This document shows positions 9,041-17,346 of a DNA stretch of 64,000 bases, piece after piece. Origin of the DNA: Rhizobacter sp. SG703 (lineage in GTDB: Bacteria > Pseudomonadota > Gammaproteobacteria > Burkholderiales > Burkholderiaceae_C); NCBI RefSeq assembly GCF_012275445.1, contig NZ_JAAZQK010000006.1, positions 124,001-188,000 of the forward strand, written 5' to 3'. The position numbers and the translations under genes are program-made. The notes beneath the pieces are model-generated. The model saw only the letters and a program-made list of their open reading frames with translations. It did no database searches and had not been told where the DNA came from. How positions within the stretch are numbered: the first letter of the stretch is position 1; each line of letters starts with the position of its first letter.

Positions 9041-9978
9041 ATCTCGTCCTTGTTGCTGCGAGAGGATTGGCCGGGAGATTGGCGGGGGAATTGGGCGTCG
9101 GTGGTGAGGTGCGACAGCACCGATTCGGACAGCTCGCGCGCGATGCGCAGGCCGTCGGGGTTGAGCCGCATCACCGCGGCGACCAGGGCTTCCATCACCG
9201 CCAGCGCGCCGAGCGCGGAGCTCGGCAGCACCGCGTGCTGCGCCGGCGCGAGCAGCAGCGTGTCGGCCATCGTCGCGAGCGGCGCGGTGGGGCTGTCGGT
9301 GATCGCGATGACGTGGGCACCGCGCTTGCGCGCGAACTCGGCCAGTCGCACGGTGGCGATCGAATAGCGCGGCAGCGAGAGCGCGATCAGCAGGTCGGTG
9401 TCGCCGCAGCGGGCCAGGCGGCGTGCCGCGACTTCGGTGCCGCCGCTGCCGGCGATGGCCCACACCTGCGGCAGGTAGGGCATCAGCACGTGGGCACCGT
9501 AGCCGGCGACGAAGCTGCTGGTGCCGAGGCCGAGCAGCCAGACGTTGCGCGCCTTCAGCAGGCGGCCGGCGGCGCGCTGGATCTGCGGGACGCTGGCGGC
9601 CTGCGCGAGGGCGTCACCGTCGATCGGGGCGTCGCCGGTCTTCGCCCTGCCGGCCTTGCCGGTCTTCGGCGAGCGACCGGTGGCGCCGTTGCGCGCGCCG
9701 TCGAGCTTGCGCACCGGGTCGACCACCGATTCGAGCTCGCGGCCGAGCTGGCTCTTCAGGTGCGTGAAGCCTTCGAAGCCGGCCGCGACCGAGAAGCGGT
9801 TGATCGCCGCGACCGAGGTGCCGGTCAGCGACGCGATCTCGTCGGCGCTGCACGACAGCGTCTGGATCGGGTGCGCCGCCATCCAGTGGCCGACCCGCGC
9901 CAGCGACGGCGAGGCCTGTTGCGCCGCGGCGGCGATGCGCTGCTGCGCGGAAGCTTGTGAGGACGATGACGACGGCAT
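9037..9978 (-). CDS. MurR/RpiR-family transcriptional regulator (HTH + SIS)
   Basis: Predicted 313 aa. The N-terminal helix-turn-helix ('TLSCSADEIASLTGTSVAAINRFSVAAGFEGFTHLK') is followed by a SIS domain with 'NVWLLGLGTSSFVAGYGAHVL' and 'ALSLPRYSIATVRLAEFARKRGAHVIAITDS'. SIS domains usually bind phosphosugars, but RpiR proteins can also control amino-acid operons. It is the first gene of the aap operon (ATGA overlap with aapJ), so it probably regulates its own operon through the inverted repeat just upstream. Confidence 0.85.
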   Translation of the reverse strand: MPSSSSSQASAQQRIAAAAQQASPSLARVGHWMAAHPIQTLSCSADEIASLTGTSVAAINRFSVAAGFEGFTHLKSQLGRELESVVDPVRKLDGARNGATGRSPKTGKAGRAKTGDAPIDGDALAQAASVPQIQRAAGRLLKARNVWLLGLGTSSFVAGYGAHVLMPYLPQVWAIAGSGGTEVAARRLARCGDTDLLIALSLPRYSIATVRLAEFARKRGAHVIAITDSPTAPLATMADTLLLAPAQHAVLPSSALGALAVMEALVAAVMRLNPDGLRIARELSESVLSHLTTDAQFPRQSPGQSSRSNKDEI

Positions 9979-10024
9979 GAATGAATGATGACATTCACTT
10001 TGTCATTTGTAAATCATTTCATTC
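9979..10024 (-). promoter_or_regulatory. Promoter/operator region of the RpiR-aap operon
   Basis: AT-rich stretch in a GC-rich setting, directly upstream of the regulator ATG. It carries an imperfect inverted repeat: GAATGAATGAT (9979-9989) against ATCATTTCATTC (10013-10024), which differ by one inserted base. Inferred to be the binding site of the RpiR protein. Confidence 0.5.
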
Positions 10025-10062
10025 ACTCAGGAGTTTCCCTGAATGCGCGACCCAAAAGGAAA

Positions 10063-10094
10063 CCGGGAGACAGTGCAGAAGCACTGTCCCCCGG
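10063..10094 (-). terminator. Intrinsic terminator after the ATP-grasp gene
   Basis: Stem GACAGTGC (10069-10076) pairs with GCACTGTC (10081-10088) around the loop AGAA. It is extended by CCGGG/CCCGG beyond one mismatch. Reading on the minus strand the hairpin is followed by TTTCCTTTT, a good U-tract. It lies about 40 bases past the ATP-grasp stop. Confidence 0.7.
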
Positions 10095-10133
10095 TCGTGG
10101 TGCGGACGTGATGAAGCGTGTCGAACCGCGGAA

Positions 10134-11240
10134 CTACGCGGCGAGCAGGATCCTGCTCACCTCGTCGTACCGTGCCCGGGCGTCGTCACCGTAGATGGCG
10201 ATCCCGAGAGTGCGACCGGTCTTGAACCAGCCCCACAGGTAGGCGACAGCGCCGCCCGTGGAGTCCAGCTCGTGACCGGTGTTCTTCAGCCGGTCGAGCG
10301 CCTGCGTGAGCGACAGCCTCGGGTTCACCTGGGTCTCCCGGATCAGGAAGACCTTGTCGAATCCGAACTGCACGCGCAGGTACTCCGGCACCGACGAGCC
10401 GTTGACGCGGAGGTTGAACTCCGTGACACGCCCCGTCAGACCGTTGACGCGGAAGTCGATCCCGAAGAAGCCGCGCAGCCCGAGGGCCACCAGCTTCTGC
10501 GCGATCGCGTGAGTCAGCGGGCCCCAGTTGTCCGAAGACGTCTCGTTGCCCGCGTGGTGACCGTTGATCACCACCTGCTCGGTCGTCGCCAGGAAGCGCA
10601 ACGTACCGTCGAACTCGGCGAAGTACTGGTTCGAGTAGTCGTCGCCGGGGACGTGCTCCTGCACCTGGAACGCCTCGTCGCGCCGCTGGAAGCGACGGAC
10701 GGTGGCGTCCAGATCGGCACGCCCGACGGGACCCTCGACGTTGATTCCGCCGGTGGTCTCGACGGTGCGCTTGAACCACACCGAGTCCATGTCCTGCGGG
10801 ATGTCGACGGTGTCTCCGGGCCGGAACACCAGGGACCTCGGGATCAGACCCGAGAACCCCCAGTCCTTCATGACACCGGGGAACTTCGACTTCATCGACG
10901 CGGCCTCGATCACCTTCTGCCAGTCCCGGGCCCAGTCGAGCTCCCGGACGTTCGGCGGAGCGTACGCGCGCTCGAACATGCAGGGCACGTACGTTTCGCG
11001 GCGCAGCATCGGAACCGCGCCCTGATTCCAGACGACGTTGGTCGTCGGGTTCAGGCCGCAGCGCCGCAGGTGGGCGATGGCCGGGCGGAACAGGGACCTG
11101 ACGCTCGGGTCCAGCTGGATCCGGTCGCCGTTGGTGGAGATGGCGAGGTACTGCGTTCCGCCACCCTTCATGCGCTCCGGGTTGTCGCTCTGGAACCCCT
11201 GTCCCAGATACCCGTTGAGCAGTGCTCGTGCACCCTTCAT
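10134..11240 (-). CDS. ATP-grasp-like ligase of unknown substrate
   Basis: Predicted 368 aa, with GAGGGA ahead of the ATG. No full-length family was recognised. The second half has an ATP-grasp pattern: 'VWFKRTVETTGG' (possible ATP-contact lysine), 'FQVQEHVPGDDYSNQYF', then 'GLRGFFGIDFRVNG' and 'VTEFNLRVNGSS', where Asp, Glu and Asn are the expected metal ligands. ATP-grasp enzymes form amide or ester bonds through acyl phosphates, so a small-peptide or carboxylate ligase is plausible. Codons such as GGT, CGA, GGA, AGG and TCC are commoner than in neighbours, suggesting transfer. The companion DMT gene upstream may export the product. Confidence 0.6.
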   Translation of the reverse strand: MKGARALLNGYLGQGFQSDNPERMKGGGTQYLAISTNGDRIQLDPSVRSLFRPAIAHLRRCGLNPTTNVVWNQGAVPMLRRETYVPCMFERAYAPPNVRELDWARDWQKVIEAASMKSKFPGVMKDWGFSGLIPRSLVFRPGDTVDIPQDMDSVWFKRTVETTGGINVEGPVGRADLDATVRRFQRRDEAFQVQEHVPGDDYSNQYFAEFDGTLRFLATTEQVVINGHHAGNETSSDNWGPLTHAIAQKLVALGLRGFFGIDFRVNGLTGRVTEFNLRVNGSSVPEYLRVQFGFDKVFLIRETQVNPRLSLTQALDRLKNTGHELDSTGGAVAYLWGWFKTGRTLGIAIYGDDARARYDEVSRILLAA

Positions 11241-11304
11241 GTTCCCTCTTCTCGTCCGTGAAGCGGCAACCACCCAGAGGGCGGATGCCACTTCAACCGT
11301 GCGC

Positions 11305-11356
11305 ACCCCAATCGGGGTTCGCCTGCCGGGTGTAGGGCAGGCCACGAGCGTGTCAA
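11305..11356 (-). promoter_or_regulatory. Sigma-70-like promoter and leader hairpin of the ATP-grasp gene
   Basis: On the minus strand TTGACA (11351-11356), 16 bases, TACACC (11334-11329). The -35 is perfect and the -10 weak. The same architecture, including a shared GCCCTA-ACCC around the -10, precedes the DMT gene at 12616-12643. A short hairpin ACCCC-AATC-GGGGT (11305-11318) lies in the leader. Confidence 0.5.
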
Positions 11357-11434
11357 GACCAAGTGTGGAAAAGGAAGAAGCGCCGGACGATCGAGCAGCG
11401 AGAGCTGCAGGACCGAACCGACGCTTCCGGGGTC

Positions 11435-11481
11435 GCGATGCGGCGCGCCAGGTGGACGACCACCCGGCGCGACCGCATCGC
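11435..11481 (-). terminator. Long hairpin after the DMT transporter gene
   Basis: GCGATGCGG-CGCGCC-AGGTGG on the left pairs with the complement ending at 11481, about 20 base pairs with one bulge and one mismatch around a 4-base loop. It begins 20 bases past the DMT stop codon on the minus strand. No U-tract follows, so it may act as a Rho-assisted terminator or a 3' end stabiliser. Confidence 0.5.
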
Positions 11482-11501
11482 ATCCGATTCAGGCCGACGT
11501 G

Positions 11502-12509
11502 CTACTGCACACCGGCGCCTTCATCGGGATTCTTCTTGGTGGTCGTCAGCAACCAGCCGGCCCACATCGCGACCGGGACCAGCAGCAATGCCTTGATCTG
11601 CACGGGCCCGGGAACGTCGTGGAACAGCCAGATGTCGAGCGCGGCGCCGAACATCACCTGGAAGCCGCGCAGCGTGTTGAGCCGCGCGACGGTGATGCCG
11701 GTGCCTTCACTGGTGACGTAGGCGAGCTGCATCGCGAGTTGCTGCAACAGCGAGAACCCCGCGACACCGAGGACCAGCAGCACCCCCAGCAGCGACGACG
11801 GAACGGCGGCCCGCTCCAGCGACACCACCGGTGCCGCCGTGAACCACAGCGGCACCGCCAGCACCGCGGCGGGACCGTTCTGCCACAGCGCCTGGGTGAG
11901 CTTGCTTTCCTTGCGCCCGTCGCCGGCCGCCGCGTCCTTCTTCGACACGTCATCGGTCAGGTAGTGCAGCACGGTCGTGAACAACCCGCTGCCCAGCATG
12001 TACGCGATGCCGTGCCAGATCGAGCCTTCGGCCTTCGGAGCTTCCGAAGCCAGCAGGCTGGCCGCGATGGCGTAGATCGCCGGAGCGACCCACGCCGACG
12101 CATTGATCCGGTCGTGCTTGCCGAAACGGGAGAGGGTCCCGCCGACCAGCAACGTCCAGACCGGCACCACAGCCATCGACACCGCCGACTGCAGCTGCCC
12201 CGCCATCTCGACCGACGCGAACAGGATGCAGACCGTCTGACCGGTCTGCGTGATCGCCTGCCCCACCCGGTTGACCAGGTAGTGCGGGCGGAACACATCC
12301 AGCGACCGCTGCCGCCGAGCCCTCGCGAATGCCACCACGAGCACCGCCAGGAACACGCCCTGGAAGCGCACGGCCAGCACCGTCGAGTCGCTCGCGAGCG
12401 ACAGCACGCCGATCGCGCGGCTGGACGTCTGCACGGCTTGGACACCCGCGCAGTACAGGACGAAGAACATCCCCGCGATCAGGACCTTGCGGCCCAGCAG
12501 TCCACTCAA
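11502..12509 (-). CDS. DMT/EamA-like multi-pass membrane transporter
   Basis: Predicted 335 aa from a TTG start, with about ten hydrophobic segments and two homologous halves as in drug/metabolite transporters. The start was chosen because AGGAGG lies 8 bases before the TTG at 12509. An in-frame ATG at 12527 has no ribosome site and would place that AGGAGG inside the gene. No specific substrate signature was recognised. It sits beside, and has a promoter matching, the ATP-grasp gene, suggesting that it exports that enzyme's product. Confidence 0.65.
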   Translation of the reverse strand: MSGLLGRKVLIAGMFFVLYCAGVQAVQTSSRAIGVLSLASDSTVLAVRFQGVFLAVLVVAFARARRQRSLDVFRPHYLVNRVGQAITQTGQTVCILFASVEMAGQLQSAVSMAVVPVWTLLVGGTLSRFGKHDRINASAWVAPAIYAIAASLLASEAPKAEGSIWHGIAYMLGSGLFTTVLHYLTDDVSKKDAAAGDGRKESKLTQALWQNGPAAVLAVPLWFTAAPVVSLERAAVPSSLLGVLLVLGVAGFSLLQQLAMQLAYVTSEGTGITVARLNTLRGFQVMFGAALDIWLFHDVPGPVQIKALLLVPVAMWAGWLLTTTKKNPDEGAGVQ

Positions 12510-12558
12510 GACTGCCACCTCCTCCATGTCACGCGAGCCGGAGTTTCCGGACCCGCAG

Positions 12559-12606
12559 ATTCCCGCGTGAGGTGCGGCGACCTTCCGCCTTTCACGCGTG
12601 CGGAAT
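12559..12606 (-). other. Inverted repeat in the DMT gene leader
   Basis: ATTCCCGCGTGA (12559-12570) and TCACGCGTGCGGAAT (12592-12606) are complementary apart from a 3-base bulge. They would fold into a leader hairpin in the DMT mRNA between promoter and start. It could be a regulatory RNA element or a protein site; no known riboswitch class was recognised. Confidence 0.35.
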
Positions 12607-12615
12607 CGCCCGCTG

Positions 12616-12643
12616 GGTCTAGGGCGGCGCGCGCGCTTGTCAA
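12616..12643 (-). promoter_or_regulatory. Sigma-70-like promoter of the DMT gene
   Basis: On the minus strand TTGACA (12643-12638), 16 bases, TAGACC (12621-12616). Spacing and flanking bases (GCCCTA-ACCC) match the ATP-grasp promoter at 11329-11356, so the two genes are probably co-regulated despite separate transcripts. Confidence 0.5.
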
Positions 12644-12699
12644 GGCCGGCCCGGGGCTTGCACTGCATTCCCGGTTCATCACCGCGAGGCACACCGACC

Positions 12700-12951
12700 A
12701 TGACACCTCCCACCTCCTCCACTGCACGGCGCGACACGATGCGCTGGGTCCCGGTCCCCGAAGAGCTCTTCCAGGCCACGCTGAAGCTGCGCATGCAGGT
12801 GCAGAAGCAGCTGCAGATGCGCCCCGACCTGTCGGTGGTCGTGGGCGCGATGCTGGCGCGCGCGCTGGAGACCGACGCCCTCGCCGACGCGGTGACGCGC
12901 CATGCGCTCGCGCAGCTTCAACGCAGCGTCGAGAGCGCCGGCCAGCCATGA
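12700..12951 (+). CDS. Small hypothetical protein at the head of the second T4SS block
   Basis: Predicted 83 aa, not recognised. After a short Thr/Ser-rich tail it contains 'RWVPVPEELFQATLKLRMQVQKQL' and a mostly helical remainder, with no signal peptide or membrane segment, so it is probably cytoplasmic. It points the same way as the T4SS genes and lies about 150 bases before the sigma-54-promoted genes. It could be a relaxosome-type or regulatory accessory protein, but nothing proves this. Confidence 0.5.
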   Translation: MTPPTSSTARRDTMRWVPVPEELFQATLKLRMQVQKQLQMRPDLSVVVGAMLARALETDALADAVTRHALAQLQRSVESAGQP

Positions 12952-13057
12952 AGCGGCTCATCCACGGTGTGTGGCGCGGCGCACGCCCGACGGCACCGAG
13001 CGCGGCGTGCCGCACAGCGCGCCGCCGCGCTGCCCGGTGCAGCCGCGCTTGCCGCGG

Positions 13058-13073
13058 TGGCACGGCCATTGCG
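13058..13073 (+). promoter_or_regulatory. Sigma-54 promoter (-24/-12), near-perfect consensus
   Basis: TGGCACG-GCCA-TTGCG matches the sigma-54 consensus TGGCACG-N4-TTGCW at every core position. GG (13059-13060) and GC (13071-13072) are 10 bases apart. The ATG of the PilL/STN-like gene is 31 bases past the GC. The transcript would continue through the lipoprotein and sigma-factor genes. Confidence 0.7.
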
Positions 13074-13102
13074 CAACACAGCCGCCACTGACAGGAGTGC
13101 CG

Positions 13103-13558
13103 ATGATGAAGATTCCGCTGCGCTTCCACCCGCTCGCGCGTTCGCCGCAACTCACCGCGCTGCTGCGCTGGTGCGTGGTCGGTCTCGTGTGTGCGCTGCT
13201 GCTGCTCGCGATGCTGCCGCAACCGGTGCTCGCCGCCGGCGCGCCGCCCGGAGCCGCCTACCGGCTGAAGGTCGGCACGCTGGTCGAGTTCGACCCGCGC
13301 AGCGGCACCGTCGGCGATGCGATCAAGTCGCTGCTGGAGCCGGTGCAGTACCGCATCACCTACCGCACCGTCGACCCGGTCGACAGCGCCGCGGTGTTGC
13401 AGCGTCGCATCCCGGCGATCGCCGCGCATGCCGGGGTGATGAGCATCGAGCAGGCCTTGCTGCTGCTGATCGGCGAAGACAACCGGCTGGTCGTCGACCA
13501 CGTGAACCGGCTGGTCGCGGTGGAACGCCTGCCCTACGACGCGAAGGAGACGCCATGA
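13103..13558 (+). CDS. Exported PilL-N/STN-like protein
   Basis: Predicted 151 aa, with CAGGAG 6 bases before a double ATG; the first ATG was used. A long N-terminal hydrophobic segment (residues 21-46) acts as signal or anchor and ends at PVLAAG. The remainder, with 'GTLVEFDPRSGTVGDAIKSLLEPVQYRITYRT' and 'MSIEQALLLLIGEDNRLVVDHVNRLVAVE', resembles the STN-like PilL N-terminal domain found in integrative-element pili and secretin-linked systems. This is a fold-level guess. It overlaps the lipoprotein gene by 4 bases. Confidence 0.5.
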   Translation: MMKIPLRFHPLARSPQLTALLRWCVVGLVCALLLLAMLPQPVLAAGAPPGAAYRLKVGTLVEFDPRSGTVGDAIKSLLEPVQYRITYRTVDPVDSAAVLQRRIPAIAAHAGVMSIEQALLLLIGEDNRLVVDHVNRLVAVERLPYDAKETP

Positions 13559-13728
13559 TGCTGGCTGCCCGCTGCCTGCTGTCCGCCCTGCTGGCGCTGC
13601 TGACGGCCTGCGCCGCGACCCCGCGCCAGGCAGGTCACGCCACGCCGAACCCGCGCATCGTCGAGCGCGACCTGGGCGCCGACGCGCTCACCAGCACCGA
13701 TGAGCGCAAGCCCGCCGCCACGCGCTGA
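13555..13728 (+). CDS. Small lipoprotein, VirB7-like
   Basis: Predicted 57 aa with a lipobox LLTAC at residues 16-20, after which only about 37 polar residues remain. Size and lipidation match VirB7 proteins, which stabilise VirB9 in the outer-membrane core complex. There is no sequence signature, so this rests on size, lipobox and T4SS context. The ATGA overlap with the upstream gene and the 29-base overlap with the sigma factor gene place all three in one transcript. Confidence 0.5.
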   Translation: MMLAARCLLSALLALLTACAATPRQAGHATPNPRIVERDLGADALTSTDERKPAATR

Positions 13729-14470
13729 CGCGTCGGCACGCCGCGATGCGGCGCTGCCGACGCTGATGACGCTGTACATGCGCGAGGTGCGCCGCTTCGC
13801 GCGGCTGCTGCCGCAGCACGAATCGGAGCTGCTGGCCGGTATCGACCGCGGCGACGGCGACGCCCGCGACGCGCTGATCTGCCACCACCTCGGCTTCGTG
13901 ATCTCGATGGCGCGCGGCTTCTCGAACCGCGGGCTGGAGCTGCTCGACCTGATCGAGGAAGGCAATGTCGGCATGCTGGTCGCGCTGCAGAAGTTCGAGT
14001 CCGCGCGCGGGCTGCGCTTCTCGACCTATGCCGGCTTCTGGATCCGGCATCACCTGCAGACGGCCCTCGCGATGCAGGTGCCGATCGTGCGGCCGCCGCT
14101 GCGGCTGCAGATGGCGCACGACGCGGCACCGGTGACGCCGGTGCCGATGGACGACGAGGACGTCGAGCAGCAGCTGTCGGACGCCGGCTTCAGCGAGCGC
14201 GACGTGGCCGACGAGGTGGCCGAGCAGCGCGATGCGCCGCGGCTGGCGGAGTTGCTGCGGGCGCAGGTGGCGCAGCTGCCGCAACGGCAGCGCGACATCA
14301 TCGTCGCGCGCTTCGGGCTGGACGGTGGCGATGAATGCACGCTGCAGCAGTTGAGCAGCGAGCGCGGCGTGACGCGCGAGCGGATCCGGCAGTTGCAGGT
14401 GACGGCGCTGCAGACGCTGCGCGAGGCGCTGGAGAGCGCGGGGGTCACACGGGATGTTGCGTTGATGTGA
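13700..14470 (+). CDS. Sigma-70-family RNA polymerase sigma factor in the T4SS locus
   Basis: Predicted 256 aa. Region 1.2-like 'LMTLYMREVRRFARLL' is followed by region 2: 'HHLGFVISMARGFSNRGLELLDLIEEGNVGMLVALQKFE' and 'FSTYAGFWIRHHL'. Region 4 reads 'LPQRQRDIIVARFGLDGG...TLQQLSSERGVTRERIRQLQ'. This is an RpoH/RpoS-like arrangement with a reduced region 3, not an ECF factor. It lies downstream of a sigma-54 promoter with the lipoprotein gene. The ATG at 13700 lacks a ribosome site, so translation may be coupled; an internal ATG at 13766 is an alternative. Target promoters are unknown. Confidence 0.82.
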   Translation: MSASPPPRADASARRDAALPTLMTLYMREVRRFARLLPQHESELLAGIDRGDGDARDALICHHLGFVISMARGFSNRGLELLDLIEEGNVGMLVALQKFESARGLRFSTYAGFWIRHHLQTALAMQVPIVRPPLRLQMAHDAAPVTPVPMDDEDVEQQLSDAGFSERDVADEVAEQRDAPRLAELLRAQVAQLPQRQRDIIVARFGLDGGDECTLQQLSSERGVTRERIRQLQVTALQTLREALESAGVTRDVALM

Positions 14471-14493
14471 TGGCACGCTGCGGAGCCAACCCT

Positions 14494-14706
14494 TCGACAC
14501 GGGCCCTCGACAAGCTCGGTCCCTGCTCAGGGCGAACGGGTTTTTCCCGTTGCTCAGGACGAACGGTTTTTTCCAGTCCAGGCTGAGCCCCTCCCCGTCC
14601 AGGCTGAGCCTCTCCCCGTCCAGGCTGAGCCTCTCCCCGTTCGGGCCGAGCCCCTCCCCGTTCGGGCTGAGCCCTTCCCCGTTCGGGCTGAGCCTGTCGA
14701 AGCCCT
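14494..14706. repeat. REP-type repeat array with 21-bp tandem units
   Basis: Fills most of the gap between the convergent sigma factor and activator genes. The left part carries 'TCGACAAGCTCGG' and 'CAGGGCGAACGGG' pieces of the common REP. The centre has about six 21-bp units built on CTCCCCGTCCAGGCTGAGC, drifting to CTCCCCGTTCGGGCTGAGC. The right end is the inverse 'CTGAGCCTGTCGAAGCC'. The outer arms can pair into a long hairpin, which could terminate both transcripts. Confidence 0.75.
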
Positions 14707-14722
14707 GGCCGCCGTGCGCCGT

Positions 14723-16132
<1,410 letters not shown>

Positions 16133-16171
16133 GATGGGGTCTAGCGTAGTGATCTGCGGCCGGCGCGCAAG

Positions 16172-16187
16172 CTACGAGAACTCGTAG
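16172..16187. promoter_or_regulatory. Palindromic upstream activating site for the NtrC-type regulator
   Basis: CTACGAG-AA-CTCGTAG is a perfect 16-bp palindrome, 40 bases upstream of the activator ATG and about 200 bases upstream of the virB8 sigma-54 promoter, the usual enhancer distance. A smaller CTA-GCG-TAG palindrome lies at 16141-16149. The rest of the 303-base gap 16133-16435 shows a GCCGCA/TGCGGC hairpin and no gene. Confidence 0.55.
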
Positions 16188-16384
16188 GGTCCATGCAAAT
16201 CGCGCCAACGCCCTCGGATCCGGCAGCTCGCCGTGCGTGCGGATTGCCGCCAGCACCGCCGCATGCCTTGCGGCATCGCGCACAGTCGCGGCGCGATCGA
16301 TGCGGCCCGCGACGGCGCCGAGAGAAGGCCTAACTGCTTGGCGCGATTGAGATTTCGCGCTGCGCGACGGCGCGCTGCCGAAGC

Positions 16385-16400
16385 TGGCATCGGGGTTGCG
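16385..16400 (+). promoter_or_regulatory. Sigma-54 promoter (-24/-12) of the virB8 operon
   Basis: TGGCAT-CGGGG-TTGCG: GG (16386-16387) and GC (16398-16399) are 10 bases apart, with only one change from the TGGCAC core. The predicted transcript start is about 25 bases before the virB8 ATG. It lies in the divergent space beside the NtrC-type activator. Confidence 0.65.
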
Positions 16401-16435
16401 CTGTTCACGGCACGACCGCCCGCGAGACCACCACC

Positions 16436-17284
16436 ATGACGCCTCTGCCGAAGAAGCCCCGATCACCGACGGACAGCGTGCGTGCCGGCGGGCCGCGGCC
16501 CGCCCACGACACCGAGCAGGGACTGATTCCCGATGCGGTGATCACGAAGCTGCGCGCGCAGTCGCGCTTCGACCTGCTGGCCGCCGCGTCGGCCGACCGC
16601 GCGCGCTGGTTCGTCGCGTTCCTGCTGCTGGGGGGCATCACGCTGTTCTCGGCCATCGGCTGGTACACCGCCGACCAGCGCTTCGCGTCGAACGTGCGGG
16701 TGGCCTGGGTCAAGCTGGACCCGTCAGGCGCGTACACGGTGGAGTTCGCCGACCAGGCGCGGCCGGTCGAGTTCTTCCAGACCACGCTCGAATCGAAGCT
16801 CAGCGAATTCGTCGAGAAGCGCTACCGCAAGAATGCCGCGACCATCACCGGCGACTACCGCTTCGTCGGCTTCTTCCTGTCGCCCAAGCTCGTGGCGCAG
16901 TTCCTCGGCGCCGACGACTACCACGCGGCCCGCGTCGCCGCCGAACTGACCGACTGCAAGCAGCGCTGCCTCGAACGCGACGTGCGCGTGCGGGTGGTGC
17001 AGCACCGCACGCAGATCCCGTCGGTGATCCCCGACCAGGGCCGCACCACGCTGTACGAGACGCTGGTCTTCACCACCTTCACCGAACGCAAGCCCGACGG
17101 CACCGTCGTCGACCGGCGCAATGCCATCGTGCAGATGGGCTGGCGCATCAAGGGCAAGGACGAGATCGCCGCGAACAAGGGCGCGCTGATCGCCAACCCG
17201 CTCGGGCTGGAGATCCTGTCGCTCGACCTGAAGGAAGACCCGACGCCGGTGCCCCGCGACGACAAGCTCGCGCAGACCGGCTGA
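16436..17284 (+). CDS. virB8: T4SS inner-membrane assembly protein VirB8
   Basis: Predicted 282 aa: a cytoplasmic tail of about 58 residues, one membrane segment ('WFVAFLLLGGITLFSAIGWY'), then a periplasmic NTF2-like domain. The tail 'RNAIVQMGWRIKGKDEIAANKGALIANPLGLEILSL' fits the VirB8/TrbF pattern, including the conserved NPLG turn. VirB8 dimers nucleate assembly of the T4SS channel. It is the first gene after the sigma-54 promoter and starts the virB8-virD4 operon. Confidence 0.82.
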   Translation: MTPLPKKPRSPTDSVRAGGPRPAHDTEQGLIPDAVITKLRAQSRFDLLAAASADRARWFVAFLLLGGITLFSAIGWYTADQRFASNVRVAWVKLDPSGAYTVEFADQARPVEFFQTTLESKLSEFVEKRYRKNAATITGDYRFVGFFLSPKLVAQFLGADDYHAARVAAELTDCKQRCLERDVRVRVVQHRTQIPSVIPDQGRTTLYETLVFTTFTERKPDGTVVDRRNAIVQMGWRIKGKDEIAANKGALIANPLGLEILSLDLKEDPTPVPRDDKLAQTG

Positions 17285-17346
17285 GCGACCGGTCGAACAC
17301 GTTGAGACCCGCCTGCAACCAGATTCCCATGGAGCCACGCGCCACG

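Noticed and set aside
12948-13091. 47-codon frame (MKRLIHGVWRG...) overlapping the small gene at 12700-12951 by an ATGA
   Set aside because: Arg/Ala/Cys-rich composition suggests an out-of-frame read, and it contains the sigma-54 promoter. The coupling overlap is suggestive but not enough.
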